Shown one piece after another: positions 37,667 through 47,460 of a stretch of 64,000 nucleotides of DNA. Each line of letters begins with the position of its first letter. Position 1 is the stretch's first letter. Both the position numbers and the translations under genes were made by a program. Source of the DNA: Paenibacillus sanguinis 2301083 = DSM 16941 (GTDB lineage Bacteria; Bacillota; Bacilli; Paenibacillales; Paenibacillaceae); the NCBI RefSeq assembly GCF_000374825.1, contig NZ_KB895389.1, forward strand, positions 1 to 64,000. The letters run 5' to 3'. The notes under the pieces are model-generated. The model saw only the letters and a list, made by a program, of their open reading frames with translations, did not search any database and was not told where the DNA came from.

Positions 37667-39064
37667 ATGGCCAAGAAAGCACCGGAACTGGAAGAGTACA
37701 AATATGGCTTTCGCGATGAGCATAAGTCCATATTTCAGTCGGGCAAAGGCTTGACCCGTGAAATCGTTACGGAAATCTCACGGATTAAGAATGAGCCGGA
37801 GTGGATGTTGAACTTCCGTCTGAAATCGCTGGAGCAATTTGAGAAGATGCCGACTCCTCAATGGGGCGGAGATTTAAACGGATTAGATTTTGACGATATT
37901 CAATATTATGTTAGACCTTCGGAGAAGCAAGGAAAGACATGGGAGGAGGTTCCTGCGGAGATCAAGGAAACCTTCGACAAGTTGGGGATTCCCGAAGCGG
38001 AGCAGAAGTTCCTGGCAGGGGTGTCTGCCCAATACGAATCCGAGGTTGTATATCATAGTATCCAGAAGGATCTGGAAGATCAAGGTGTTATCTTCATGGA
38101 TACTGATTCAGCGTTACGGGAATACCCGGAGTTATTCAAGGAGTATTTCGGTACGGTTGTGCCGCCGGCAGATAACAAGTTTGCGGCTTTGAACAGTGCA
38201 GTCTGGTCCGGAGGCAGCTTCATTTACGTGCCGAAGGGAGTTAAATGCGAGGTTCCGTTGCAAGCTTACTTCCGAATTAACTCCGAGAACATGGGGCAGT
38301 TCGAGCGGACCTTGATCGTTGCCGATGAGGGCAGCTTCGTGCACTATACCGAAGGCTGCACGGCTCCGGTCTATAGCACCAACTCGCTGCATAGCGCCGT
38401 CGTTGAGATCATTGTGAAGAAGGATGCTCGCGTTCGCTATACGACGATTCAAAACTGGGCTCCAAACATCTACAACCTGGTGACTAAACGGGCGGTAGCG
38501 GAGGAGAACGCAAATATGGAGTGGGTTGACGGGAATATCGGCTCCAAGCTGACGATGAAATATCCTGCTGTTATCCTGAAGGGACGCGGAGCTAAAGGCA
38601 GTGTGCTGTCGATTGCTGTGGCTGGCAAGGGTCAACTCCAGGATGCAGGCGCAAAAATGATTCACCTGGCGCCCGATACAACATCAACCATCGTCTCCAA
38701 ATCCATCTCCAAGCATGGTGGTAAAGTTACGTATCGCGGGCTGGCTTCCTTTGGCCGTCAGGCGGAGGGGGCCAAGTCGAACATCAAGTGCGACACGCTC
38801 ATTCTGGATAACGAATCAACTTCGGATACGATTCCGTACAATGAGATCATGAATGATAACATTGTACTGGAGCATGAAGCGACCGTATCCAAAGTGTCCG
38901 AGGAGCAGCTTTTCTACCTGATGAGCCGCGGGCTTACCGAAGAAGAAGCAACGCAGATGATCGTTATGGGCTTTATTGAACCCTTCACGAAGGAACTGCC
39001 GATGGAATATGCGGTGGAGATGAATAGATTAATCAAATTTGAAATGGAGGGTTCCATCGGTTAA
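37667..39064 (+). CDS. sufB: Fe-S cluster assembly protein SufB
   Basis: 465 residues, the typical length. Landmarks are [59 protein letters not shown], and [27 protein letters not shown] at the C-terminus. It is the main scaffold subunit on which the cluster forms with SufC and SufD. AAGGAGGTAG precedes the ATG. A strong terminator ends the operon. Confidence 0.97.
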   Translation: MAKKAPELEEYKYGFRDEHKSIFQSGKGLTREIVTEISRIKNEPEWMLNFRLKSLEQFEKMPTPQWGGDLNGLDFDDIQYYVRPSEKQGKTWEEVPAEIKETFDKLGIPEAEQKFLAGVSAQYESEVVYHSIQKDLEDQGVIFMDTDSALREYPELFKEYFGTVVPPADNKFAALNSAVWSGGSFIYVPKGVKCEVPLQAYFRINSENMGQFERTLIVADEGSFVHYTEGCTAPVYSTNSLHSAVVEIIVKKDARVRYTTIQNWAPNIYNLVTKRAVAEENANMEWVDGNIGSKLTMKYPAVILKGRGAKGSVLSIAVAGKGQLQDAGAKMIHLAPDTTSTIVSKSISKHGGKVTYRGLASFGRQAEGAKSNIKCDTLILDNESTSDTIPYNEIMNDNIVLEHEATVSKVSEEQLFYLMSRGLTEEEATQMIVMGFIEPFTKELPMEYAVEMNRLIKFEMEGSIG

Positions 39065-39107
39065 GTCCGATAACCTCTGATGCAGCAAGATTTTTAGGAC
39101 CAAAAGA

Positions 39108-39150
39108 ATGTGGTACGGAACGGCTTAGGCCGTTCCGTACCACATTTTTT
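39108..39150 (+). terminator. Terminator of the suf operon
   Basis: ATGTGGTACGGAACGGC and GCCGTTCCGTACCACAT form a perfect 17-bp stem with a TTAG loop, followed by TTTTT. Confidence 0.93.
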
Positions 39151-39152
39151 AA

Positions 39153-39200
39153 GATTATAGAATTTATAAGTTTTCAGCGGAGCTGAACAATTCTATAATC
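39153..39200. repeat. Nested inverted repeat of unknown function
   Basis: GATTATAGAATT (39153-39164) and AATTCTATAATC (39189-39200) are perfect inverted arms; inside, TTCAGC and GCTGAA form a second stem around GGA. It starts just past the suf terminator and is not needed to end that operon. It may be a REP-like repeat or a small structured RNA. The rest of 39201-39397 holds only promoter-like AT-rich sequence. Confidence 0.5.
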
Positions 39201-39397
39201 GCAAGAAAAACTACCGCTTAACGTGGTCTGGCTTCAAAGATAGTACATCAATAGATGTTTTTCTTATGTGTTGCAAATTTTTTTTGTATTCATAGGCCTA
39301 ATCGACTATTTCGCTAAAATATATGTCTAAAGAAGGAGGAAAATTGTCCTCTATGTAGAATATTATTCCTTACAATACAATGCAAAGGATGAGGGAT

Positions 39398-39754
39398 ATG
39401 AATGTGGTGATTGAACCTAATACTGCACAGAAGTCGCAATATGTAACAAGCGGACAACATCCATCAGTATTTGATGGTGGACTTGCGCAGTATATTGGAT
39501 GGAGTATACTTGGCTGGCTGGTGACGATCTTTACGCTAGGTATCTGTTACCCATGGAGCCTTGTAATGATTTATCGCTGGAAGATCGAGCATACCGTTAT
39601 TGAAGGACGCCGTTTAAAGTTTGATGGAACAGCGGTTGGCCTGTTTGGGAATTGGATTAAGTGGCTGCTGCTATGTATCATTACACTCGGTATTTATTCT
39701 TTCTGGCTGAACATTAAATTAGAGCAATGGAAAGTTAAGCACACTCACTTTTAA
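39398..39754 (+). CDS. DUF898-like small membrane protein
   Basis: 118 residues. Two membrane segments (IGWSILGWLVTIFTLGICYPWSLVMIY and NWIKWLLLCIITLGIYSFWL) each end in a YPW/YSFW-type aromatic motif; between them is HTVIEGRRLKFDGTAVGLFGNW. The pattern of repeated GI.YPW and FDGT elements fits DUF898-like proteins, of unknown role. ATG 39398 is 8 nt past AAAGGA; the frame runs back to 39380. Confidence 0.75.
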   Translation: MNVVIEPNTAQKSQYVTSGQHPSVFDGGLAQYIGWSILGWLVTIFTLGICYPWSLVMIYRWKIEHTVIEGRRLKFDGTAVGLFGNWIKWLLLCIITLGIYSFWLNIKLEQWKVKHTHF

Positions 39755-39760
39755 AAAGTA

Positions 39761-39799
39761 AAAACCTGCAAGCCAAATCAGCGGCTGGCAGGTTTTTTT
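39761..39799. terminator. Bidirectional terminator between convergent genes
   Basis: AAAACCTGC and GCAGGTTTT plus internal AGCC/GGCT form the stem; seven T residues follow on the plus strand and five A-rich bases precede on the other. It serves both the DUF898-like gene and the HD-GYP gene. Confidence 0.85.
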
Positions 39800-39804
39800 G
39801 TTTT

Positions 39805-40857
39805 CTACAAGTATACCTCGGCAATGGATACCTTTCGTTCCTTGGACAGGTCTATGAACCGGGTGTCAGTCTGAACGAGCGGGCGGAAGAAGTCTGTATG
39901 ATTGGTCATGACGATGGAGCCGGATTCCCCGGAGCTCAACAGGACCTTCTTGCCGATGAAGTTCGGCAGCAGGTGGCGGATCAGCGCCTGAGTTGGCTCA
40001 GGACTGAGCTTACCGAAGCTAAGGCTATTCAGCTCACGCAATACGGACAACAGCTCCTGCTTGGAGCCATAGACCCGCTTGGAGGTCATGGCCGAGTATA
40101 CATCGGCTACTGCGGCAATCTTGGCGTAAGGATGTATTTCATGGCCGCGCAATCCATGCGGATAGCCGCTGCCATCCTCCCGTTCATGATGCTGCAGGGC
40201 TACCAGGGCGGAAAGTTCGTCACCGGTTGATTCCATAATAATGTCATGACCGTAAGTGGTATGAAGCTTAACTTCCTCGAATTCCTCGGGGGTTAGCTTG
40301 CCGGGCTTGGACAAAATACCGACAGGCACTTTGGATTTACCGATATCCAGCAGGTAGCCGGCTTTGCCAGCTTGATGAGCTTCCTCTTGAGAATAGCCGA
40401 GCCATGCGGCGATATAATAACATAGCATGCCCACCTGCATGGAGTGATTGTATGTATAGTTGTCGTCGTCCTCGATTGCAAGCAATAGAGAGACGACATC
40501 CTTCTGGCTCTCTAATTCCGAGAGAAGGGGATTCATTAATTGCTCTACCTTGGATTTGTTGAATTTGCCATTGGTTAACGCTTCCAAAAATATCTCTTCA
40601 AACTTATCGATCCCTTCGTCCATATAAGCCTTTACTCGTTGAGCCGGACTTGCCATGCGACCGGACGATGGGAAATCTACCTGGATGGTCTTGGCTTCGA
40701 TATCTACATAATCGATGCCATGCTGTATTAGCTTGGCAATAGCTTCATTAGTCAACGCGGACCCCTTCTGTAGAACAAGGACGCCAAAATGATTATACAC
40801 ATCCTGTTGTAGAAGGTCGCCGGGACTGAGGTCCATAATATGTGCTTTCAAGGGCAA
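39805..40857 (-). CDS. HD-GYP domain protein with degenerate HD motif
   Basis: 350 residues. An N-terminal DUF3391-like segment is followed by an HD-GYP domain (about 110-280). HHEREDGSGYPHGLRG matches the HD-GYP signature HHExxDGxGYP, and NYTYNHSMQVGMLCYYIA is present. But the metal-binding HD pair reads YLLDIGK, with Leu in place of His; the paralogue at 43461 has LLHDIGK. HD-GYP enzymes hydrolyse cyclic di-GMP at a bi- or trinuclear iron site, so loss of this His may abolish activity and leave a sensor. It is transcribed alone. Confidence 0.88.
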   Translation of the reverse strand: MPLKAHIMDLSPGDLLQQDVYNHFGVLVLQKGSALTNEAIAKLIQHGIDYVDIEAKTIQVDFPSSGRMASPAQRVKAYMDEGIDKFEEIFLEALTNGKFNKSKVEQLMNPLLSELESQKDVVSLLLAIEDDDNYTYNHSMQVGMLCYYIAAWLGYSQEEAHQAGKAGYLLDIGKSKVPVGILSKPGKLTPEEFEEVKLHTTYGHDIIMESTGDELSALVALQHHEREDGSGYPHGLRGHEIHPYAKIAAVADVYSAMTSKRVYGSKQELLSVLRELNSLSFGKLSPEPTQALIRHLLPNFIGKKVLLSSGESGSIVMTNHTDFFRPLVQTDTRFIDLSKERKVSIAEVYL

Positions 40858-41094
40858 TGCACCTCATATTCTCCAGTTTTTATTTCATCATATCAGGGAA
40901 TAAATGGGTTGACAATGAGTAATACAGGCCGTTGGTCATATTGTAGTATAGAGGGTTCGGTGCTTATGGCGTAGTCGCCTGTTAACAAGTTGCATTATAA
41001 CGAGACAATGATGATTTTTAAGGTATATAATACTCTTTGAACTCTAAAATTTAAAACAGACTGGATAGACCGAAAGCCAAGGAGGCAATACACG

Positions 41095-42540
41095 ATGCCG
41101 GAGACGAACCCGGAAACGTTAACGATATTGTACACCAATGATATTCATAGCCATTTTGAAACGATGGGGCCCATTGCTGCGATGGTGGATCAAGAGCGCA
41201 GCGATGCGCCGGGCGAGGTCCTTCTGCTTGATATTGGTGACCACATGGATCGGGCAGCCATGGAAACGGAAGGCACGATGGGGAAGGCCAACGTGGAAGT
41301 TATCAACCTAATGGGATATGATGCGATTACGATTGGTAACAATGAAGGTTTAACTTTCACACCAGCGCAAATAAAACAAGCATACGCTGATCTGCATAGT
41401 CCAGTGGTGTGCGGCAATATAGTAGATAAAGAGACAGGCAATTTCCCCGAGTGGATGAAGCGCAGCTTAATCTTAAGCAAGGGGGGCATCAAGATTGGCC
41501 TGGTGGCGGCTACCGCAGCGTTTGCTGAATTTTATGAGCTAATGGGTCTGACCTCCTTGAATCCCCTGGAGACCATTGCCCGTGATGTTCGCGAACTGCG
41601 CGATCAGGTTGATCTTGTTGTTGTTATGTCGCATTTGGGCCTTCCCATGGATCGGGAGCTGGCTGAGCGGACTGCTGGCATTGACATTATTATCGGCGGG
41701 CATACGCATCATCTGCTGGAGGTCCCCTTGCTGGTCGGAGACACGACCATTACGGCTGCCGGCAAGTTCGGGGCCTATCTAGGCAAGCTGGTCATCCGCC
41801 CCGCTGAGGCACAAGGCGGGAGATTGAGCTTTGTAATAGAGGGTCAATGCCTCCCTGTGAAGCTGGGCAATAGCGCTAAGCGTATCGATGAAGCTCTTGC
41901 CATGCAGCAGACCCGGGCCCGGCAGCATCTGACTCATGCCATTGCCGTAACGAATCGGGAGCTTCCGCTTCAATATTCGGTTGAATCTCCCTTTGGGAAC
42001 TTGTTGGCTCAAGCGGTGCGCCGTTATACGGGCAGTGACTTATCCCTGGTGAACAGCGGACAGTTGCTTGCCGGTCTGCCAGCCGGAACGATTAGTGAAG
42101 GCATGCTGCATGAACGTTGTCCATCCCCAATCAATCCTTGCACGATGAAGCTATCCGGACGGGACATTTTGTACAGTCTGGAGGAGTCTTTACTGGAAGA
42201 CATGGTTAGCAAGGAGATCAAGGGGTATGGGTTCCGGGGGAAGGTATTGGGTGGCTTATGTGTGGACGGTCTGGAGGTCAGCTATGCACCCCAAGCAGCG
42301 CCTTATCAGCGTATCACTCAGGTTATGCTGGATGGTGTGCCAATTCGGCCGGAGCAAGCTTATACCGTGGGTACGCTGGATATGTTCTCCTTCGGTATTG
42401 GGTATGAACGCTTGCAGCATGGTACGGAGAAACGATATATGCTGCCGGATTTCCTACGAGACCTGTTACGGATGGAACTACAAATTCCCGGAGCGACGGA
42501 AACCTGTTTTCATTTGCGGTGGAAAAAAGTAGAATATTAG
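41095..42540 (+). CDS. Cytoplasmic 5'-nucleotidase-family metallophosphoesterase (YunD-like)
   Basis: 481 residues. The N-terminal calcineurin-like domain has YTNDIHSHF, DIGDHMD, GNNEGLTF, VMSHLG and GGHTHHLLEVP; the C-terminal 5'-nucleotidase domain has SPFGNLLAQAVRRYTGSDLSLVNSGQL. There is no signal peptide, so unlike UshA it is intracellular, as YunD of B. subtilis. It probably hydrolyses nucleotides or sugar nucleotides. GGAGGC lies before the ATG. uppP follows 9 nt later. Confidence 0.88.
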   Translation: MPETNPETLTILYTNDIHSHFETMGPIAAMVDQERSDAPGEVLLLDIGDHMDRAAMETEGTMGKANVEVINLMGYDAITIGNNEGLTFTPAQIKQAYADLHSPVVCGNIVDKETGNFPEWMKRSLILSKGGIKIGLVAATAAFAEFYELMGLTSLNPLETIARDVRELRDQVDLVVVMSHLGLPMDRELAERTAGIDIIIGGHTHHLLEVPLLVGDTTITAAGKFGAYLGKLVIRPAEAQGGRLSFVIEGQCLPVKLGNSAKRIDEALAMQQTRARQHLTHAIAVTNRELPLQYSVESPFGNLLAQAVRRYTGSDLSLVNSGQLLAGLPAGTISEGMLHERCPSPINPCTMKLSGRDILYSLEESLLEDMVSKEIKGYGFRGKVLGGLCVDGLEVSYAPQAAPYQRITQVMLDGVPIRPEQAYTVGTLDMFSFGIGYERLQHGTEKRYMLPDFLRDLLRMELQIPGATETCFHLRWKKVEY

Positions 42541-42549
42541 GAGGGGCCG

Positions 42550-43377
42550 ATGAGTTTTATTGTTGCGATTATATTAGCGATCGTAGAGGGCCTGACAGAA
42601 TTCATTCCCGTTTCCTCAACGGGGCATATGATCTTGACCGCCAAGCTCATGGGGTATGATGATCAGTCGCCGGAAATGAAAACCTTTGAGATTGTCATTC
42701 AGCTAGGAGCCATTCTGGCGATGGCGTTAGTGTACCGCGAGCGAATTGCTCATATGCTGGGCCTCAGCAGAAAGATCACGGTAGTAGATCGCCACGCTCC
42801 TGCGGGACGCCTTGATCTGTTCCATGTTATTCTAGGTATAACGCCGGCCTTGATCATCGGTTATTTCTTTCGCGATTTTATCAAGAGCCTGTTCAGCTCG
42901 CAGATCGTCCTGTGGGCGCTTGTGGCCGGCGGGATATTTATGATTTTTGCTGAATGGTTCTCCAAGCACAAAGCGAATGTTACGGCTCCCGGTATGGACC
43001 AGATCACGTACAAGCAGGCTTTGCTGATAGGATTATATCAATGTATCTCCGTATTGTGGCCCGGCTTCTCCCGCTCGGGCTCCACGATTGCAGGAGGGAT
43101 GCTTAGCGGTGTCAGCTACAGGGCGGCGGCGGACTTTTCATTTTTGATTGCGATTCCGATCATGTGTGCGGTATCCGGCTATGAGATGCTTGATTCTTAC
43201 CGTTATCTGACCTCTGACACCATAGGATATTTTCTGATTGGGTTTATTGTGGCTTTTATCGTAGCTTATGTTGTTGTGCTGGCGTTCTTCAAGCTGATTC
43301 AGAGAATTCAGCTTCGCCATTTTGCTTATTACCGCTTTGTTCTAGCGGCTGTATTCTGGATTTTTATTATGCATTAA
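42550..43377 (+). CDS. uppP: Undecaprenyl-diphosphatase (BacA type)
   Basis: 275 residues, multi-pass membrane protein. Signatures are EGLTEFIPVSSTGH at residues 13-26 and LWPGFSRSGSTIAGGM; both form the active site. It converts C55-PP to C55-P, recycling the carrier for peptidoglycan and teichoic acid, and overproduction gives bacitracin resistance. AGGAGGGG overlaps the stop of the preceding gene, indicating coupling. Confidence 0.96.
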   Translation: MSFIVAIILAIVEGLTEFIPVSSTGHMILTAKLMGYDDQSPEMKTFEIVIQLGAILAMALVYRERIAHMLGLSRKITVVDRHAPAGRLDLFHVILGITPALIIGYFFRDFIKSLFSSQIVLWALVAGGIFMIFAEWFSKHKANVTAPGMDQITYKQALLIGLYQCISVLWPGFSRSGSTIAGGMLSGVSYRAAADFSFLIAIPIMCAVSGYEMLDSYRYLTSDTIGYFLIGFIVAFIVAYVVVLAFFKLIQRIQLRHFAYYRFVLAAVFWIFIMH

Positions 43378-43460
43378 TTTGTGTTGCGGCATAAGTAATG
43401 CTTGGAGAAGACCGTTAATTCCAGAGACATGCAATCCCAAACAGAGATGGATGTGGAAGT

Positions 43461-44561
43461 ATGCGGTTAATCCCCGTTGGCTCCCTGCGAGCCGGGATGA
43501 AACTAGGCAAAAAGATTTATAATGAAGATGGGATCATTCTATTGTCGGAAAATGCGGAGCTTAGCGATTCTATCATTCGGCGCTTGCGGAGCCATGGATT
43601 GGAGTTTGTCTATATAGAAGATTCCCGAACGGATGATGTGGTTATCCCTGAAATGATCACAGAGGAAACCCAGCGTTATGCGCTCTCGGAGATTCGGACT
43701 CATTTTCGCAAATGGGCAGGCCCTGCCGTGAAAGGTGTGGCCTACCCTTATTTAGGTAAAGCCTTCTCCAGACTTGTCGAGTCCATTATCGGGGATCTCA
43801 GCGCACGTGACGATGCCATGATTATGCTGATGAGCATGAATAGCATGGATCACTATTTGTACCGTCATTCGTTGAATGTTTGCGTGTATACATTGCTGCT
43901 TGGGCAGCTTTATGGTTATAGCAAGGAAGAATTGACGACGCTGGGATTGGGAGCGTTGCTTCATGACATCGGCAAAACCAAGCTCTCTCTGGAGGTATTG
44001 AACAAGCCTACAAGCTTGACCGATGAGGAATATAAGAGCATTCAGCAGCACCCGGAGCTTGGCTTCAAAATACTGAAGAGTGAACCGGGAATTCCCCTGT
44101 TATCTGCGCATTGTGCTTATCAACACCACGAGAAGATAGATGGAACAGGTTACCCGCGCGGAATAAAGGGAGATGAAATTCATGAATTCGCCCGCTGGAT
44201 TGCCATTACGGATGCGTATGATGCGATGACAACACATCGAGTGTACCGCAGGGCCATGCTTCCGCATCAGGCACTGGAGGTGCTGTATGCCGGCTGTGGG
44301 GAATGGTATGAGAAGTCGAAGCTGGAACTCTTCCGTGATCGGGTTGCCATTTACCCCCTTGGAATAACCGTCAAGCTTAACACGGGGGAGACTGGTGTCG
44401 TGGTCAAAATCCATGGTCACTCCCCGCAAAGACCTATAGTTCGTGTGCTGACCGATGCCGGTGGACAGAGTTTGAAGAGCCCATATGAAATAGATTTGTC
44501 CGTTCAACTCTCTATTGTTGTGACGGAAATGGACGGAATGGATGGTGAACAGGTATGCTAA
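43461..44561 (+). CDS. HD-GYP domain protein, intact motif (candidate c-di-GMP phosphodiesterase)
   Basis: 366 residues. The N-terminal DUF3391-like part (MRLIPVGSLRAGMKLGKKIYNEDG) precedes an HD-GYP domain with DHYLYRHSLNVCVYTLLLG, GALLHDIGKTKLSLEVLNKP and HHEKIDGTGYPRGIKGDEIHEFARWIAITDAYDAMTTHRVY. All metal-site residues are present, so it probably degrades cyclic di-GMP. It overlaps the radical SAM gene by 7 nt. It is a paralogue of the minus-strand gene at 39805. Confidence 0.93.
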   Translation: MRLIPVGSLRAGMKLGKKIYNEDGIILLSENAELSDSIIRRLRSHGLEFVYIEDSRTDDVVIPEMITEETQRYALSEIRTHFRKWAGPAVKGVAYPYLGKAFSRLVESIIGDLSARDDAMIMLMSMNSMDHYLYRHSLNVCVYTLLLGQLYGYSKEELTTLGLGALLHDIGKTKLSLEVLNKPTSLTDEEYKSIQQHPELGFKILKSEPGIPLLSAHCAYQHHEKIDGTGYPRGIKGDEIHEFARWIAITDAYDAMTTHRVYRRAMLPHQALEVLYAGCGEWYEKSKLELFRDRVAIYPLGITVKLNTGETGVVVKIHGHSPQRPIVRVLTDAGGQSLKSPYEIDLSVQLSIVVTEMDGMDGEQVC

Positions 44562-45691
44562 ATAAGCAAGATACAATTTTTGCCGATAAAAAAATTAGCC
44601 CCAGCTATGATCCGTGGGACCCGATTCTCTCTCTGCGCGAGTTCGGCCGCCACGTACTGACCAGCGTCGAGCTGACGATAACGAATTTATGTAATATGCG
44701 CTGCGAGCATTGTGCTGTGGGAGATAGCCTCGTCTTGAAGGAGCCTGAGCAGCTGCCCTTGCCGCTGATCTTGGAATCACTGGATCAGGTAGAACATTTG
44801 AAGACAATCAGTATTACCGGAGGAGAGCCAACCTTCCGGCGCAAGACGGTAGAGGAGAAGATTGTCCCGTTGCTCAAATATGCCAAGGAGCGAGGCATCC
44901 GCTCGCAAATCAACTCTAACCTTACCTTGGACTACGACCGCTATGAGCCCTTGCTGCCATTTTTGGATGTGATGCATATTTCTTTCAACTATACGAGCGA
45001 GCGGGATTTTCATGAAATCGGGTTCGCGAGAAGCGGTCATTCAGTGCCCGCGCAGGCGGCGTACAACATGTATAATAAAATGATCGATAATACGCGCAAA
45101 CTAAGCGAAGCTGGTATGTTTATTTCGGCGGAGTCCATGATTAACTACCGGACCCATCGGAAGCTGCCGGAAATTCACAAGCTGATTGTGGAGATGGGCT
45201 GCCAGCGGCATGAGGTTCATCCCATGTACGCGGCCGATTTCGCGGAAGGCTTGCCCGTTCTGGAGCTGAGCGATATGCGGGCCTCGATTCATTCGCTGCT
45301 CGATGCAAGAGACCCTTCGTTATGGATGTTGTTCGGAACTCTGCCGTTCTTTGCCTGCAACGCGAACGAGGAAGACCAGGCTCTGCTTCGCCGCTTGCGG
45401 CAGGAGCCCAACATAACGGTGCGCAATGATCCTGATGGACGGAATCGCGTGAACGTGAATATGTTTACGGGGGATGTATATGTCACGGATTTTGCCGCCA
45501 TCCCGGCTTTTGGGAATGTGAAGAAGGGGCGCTTGGACGACATCTTTGAGCGTTGGCTAACTGAGCATCCGCTCAATCAGAAGGTCAATTGCTACTGTGA
45601 AGCAGCTGGATGCTGCGGACCTAACTTGCTAGTTGCCGATATGTATTACAAGCAGACGGATTTCAAAAACCGCCGAGCAATCACATTATAG
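44555..45691 (+). CDS. Radical SAM protein, YfkAB-like
   Basis: 378 residues. The [4Fe-4S] cysteines are Cys46, Cys50 and Cys53 in CNMRCEHC, followed by the SAM-binding TGGEPTFRRKT. The C-terminal part has a second set of cysteines (CNANEED, CYCEAAGCCGPN), possibly a further cluster. B. subtilis YfkAB has this form; the substrate is unknown. The ATG lies inside the end of the HD-GYP gene. Confidence 0.9.
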   Translation: MLNKQDTIFADKKISPSYDPWDPILSLREFGRHVLTSVELTITNLCNMRCEHCAVGDSLVLKEPEQLPLPLILESLDQVEHLKTISITGGEPTFRRKTVEEKIVPLLKYAKERGIRSQINSNLTLDYDRYEPLLPFLDVMHISFNYTSERDFHEIGFARSGHSVPAQAAYNMYNKMIDNTRKLSEAGMFISAESMINYRTHRKLPEIHKLIVEMGCQRHEVHPMYAADFAEGLPVLELSDMRASIHSLLDARDPSLWMLFGTLPFFACNANEEDQALLRRLRQEPNITVRNDPDGRNRVNVNMFTGDVYVTDFAAIPAFGNVKKGRLDDIFERWLTEHPLNQKVNCYCEAAGCCGPNLLVADMYYKQTDFKNRRAITL

Positions 45692-45707
45692 AAAAGAGGC
45701 GTTTTTC

Positions 45708-47072
45708 GTGCCTGTTCCACCCGATGGACATACTGAGATCGAACTTGGCAAGCTAGTCTGGAATTTACTGTTGGTTTTTATCCTTGTTTTCTTGAATGGT
45801 TTTTTTGTCGCTGCGGAATTCTCGCTGGTGAAGGTCCGTCAATCGCGCCTGACCCAACTGGTTCGCGAGGGGAACCGGAGAGCTAATTATGCCCTGAAAG
45901 TCAATCACCGTCTGGATACGTATCTGTCAGCCACCCAGCTTGGCATTACTCTGGCCTCGTTGGGGCTAGGTTGGATAGGGGAGCCGGCGATTTCGGAACT
46001 GCTGATCGAACCGCTGATGCATAAGATTGGTGCGACCGATCCGACGCTAATCTCGACAGTATCTGTGGCAGTTGGGTTTGCAATCATTACTTTCTTACAT
46101 ATTGTAATGGGGGAGTTGGCTCCTAAGTCGCTGGCTATTCAGAAATCGGAGGAAACTTCCTTGTGGCTGTCATGGCCACTCTTGATGTTCTATCGATTAT
46201 TCCTGCCCGTGATCTGGCTGCTTAACGCAGCGGCTAATGGAGTCTTGCGGCTGGTCGGTATTGAGCCGGTAAATGAACATGAAGCGGCTCACTCCGAGGA
46301 AGAAATTCGCATTCTGATGGATCAAAGCGCAAGAAGCGGAGTGATCGACAAGGATGAGATGAAGCTGATGGATAACCTGTTCGATTTCTCGGATATGCTG
46401 GCCCGGGAGGTTATGCTGCCGCGGACAGATATGGATTGCTTATATACGAACCTGAGCTGGGAAGAGAATATGCGAATTGTGGCAGAGACCAAGCATTCCC
46501 GATATCCGGTGGCGGTAGAGGATAAAGACCAGATTATCGGATTTGTCCATATTACGGATCTGCTGTTGCCTGATTCGGACAAGACGCTGGACTTGGTGGA
46601 AATGGTGCGGCCCATTCTGAATGTTCCGGAATCCATGGAAGTAAGCCATGTCCTTCGCTTGATGCAGAAGAAGCATTCACAGTTGACTCTCGTAGTTGAT
46701 GAATATGGAGGGACGGCAGGGCTGCTGACAGCCGAGGAGATCCTGGAAGAGATCGTTGGAGACTTGCATGATGAGTTCGAGGATGAACGTCCGGAGATCG
46801 AGAAGCTGACGGAAGGCGTATTTTCCGTCGATGGCCGCTTGCTGATTGAGGAGGTCAATGAGCTGGTTGGCAGCGAGATTGAGGATGAAGAGGTAGACTC
46901 CATCGGAGGCTGGCTGTTTAAGGAATTGGAAGGAGCTCCGGTGAAGGGAAAGAGAAAGCAAATGGATCGTTATCTGTTTGAAGTGGAGGAATCAAGCCGC
47001 TTGCGGATTACACGGGTGAAGGTGGTCCGTCTGGCCATTGAAGAACCCGATGAAGAGGCTGAGGAAGGCTAG
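45708..47072 (+). CDS. CNNM/HlyC-CorC family membrane protein with CBS pair
   Basis: 454 residues. An N-terminal DUF21 membrane domain (WNLLLVFILVFLNGFFVAAEFSLVKVRQSRL…, about 3 to 4 helices to residue 200), two CBS domains (about 205-330; MLPRTDMDCLYTNLSWEENMR, LRLMQKKHSQLTLVVDEYGGTAGLLT) and a C-terminal CorC_HlyC domain. Such proteins are thought to export or sense magnesium. The start is GTG 45708, 8 nt past AGAGG; the longer frame from 45633 overlaps the radical SAM gene. Confidence 0.9.
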   Translation: MPVPPDGHTEIELGKLVWNLLLVFILVFLNGFFVAAEFSLVKVRQSRLTQLVREGNRRANYALKVNHRLDTYLSATQLGITLASLGLGWIGEPAISELLIEPLMHKIGATDPTLISTVSVAVGFAIITFLHIVMGELAPKSLAIQKSEETSLWLSWPLLMFYRLFLPVIWLLNAAANGVLRLVGIEPVNEHEAAHSEEEIRILMDQSARSGVIDKDEMKLMDNLFDFSDMLAREVMLPRTDMDCLYTNLSWEENMRIVAETKHSRYPVAVEDKDQIIGFVHITDLLLPDSDKTLDLVEMVRPILNVPESMEVSHVLRLMQKKHSQLTLVVDEYGGTAGLLTAEEILEEIVGDLHDEFEDERPEIEKLTEGVFSVDGRLLIEEVNELVGSEIEDEEVDSIGGWLFKELEGAPVKGKRKQMDRYLFEVEESSRLRITRVKVVRLAIEEPDEEAEEG

Positions 47073-47104
47073 GGACAAGCCCTTTTCACGCCAAGAACAA
47101 AATG

Positions 47105-47147
47105 AACGCCGTGGTTTCTGCGTAAGCGGGAAACGGTGTTTTTTTTG
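47105..47147 (+). terminator. Terminator after CNNM gene
   Basis: AACGCCGTGGTTTC pairs imperfectly with GGGAAACGGTGTT, followed by eight T residues. Confidence 0.75.
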
Positions 47148-47167
47148 TCTTTTCCCGGGAAAAAGGT

Positions 47168-47194
47168 TCATAAACTGGGCGTTTGTCATATCCT
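47168..47194 (+). promoter_or_regulatory. Candidate sigma-E promoter of cotJABC
   Basis: TCATAA (47168-47173) and CATATCCT (47187-47194) roughly fit the mother-cell sigma-E pattern (ATA, then CATAC-like). cotJ of B. subtilis is sigma E-dependent. The match is partial. Confidence 0.35.
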
Positions 47195-47234
47195 AATGAT
47201 AGGAAAAATATATCTGTCAAAGGAGGAAATTGGT

Positions 47235-47456
47235 TTGAGCCAGCAGCCTCAAGAACGCGTGTATTACCCCTTTGTCGGCCCTTTTGATCCGTGTCCGCCG
47301 ATCACGCCTAAAACCTACAGTACCCCTCCACAGCTATTCATTCATTTTCAGCCGATGAACTTGCCGCAATTCAGTCCGGCCGAAGCCTTAAGGCTAGGTA
47401 CATTGTGGCCTGCCTTGTACAGTCCTTATGAATCCAAGTGGGGGAAGGGGCGGTGA
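47235..47456 (+). CDS. cotJA: Spore coat-associated protein CotJA
   Basis: 73 residues. The proline-rich sequence YYPFVGPFDPCPPITPKTYSTPPQLFIHFQP is typical of CotJA, with LGTLWPALYSPYES at the end. The start is TTG 47235, 7 nt past AAAGGAGG; the upstream ATG frame has no ribosome site. It is the first gene of cotJABC, laid into the inner spore coat. Confidence 0.88.
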   Translation: MSQQPQERVYYPFVGPFDPCPPITPKTYSTPPQLFIHFQPMNLPQFSPAEALRLGTLWPALYSPYESKWGKGR

Positions 47457-47460
47457 CCTC

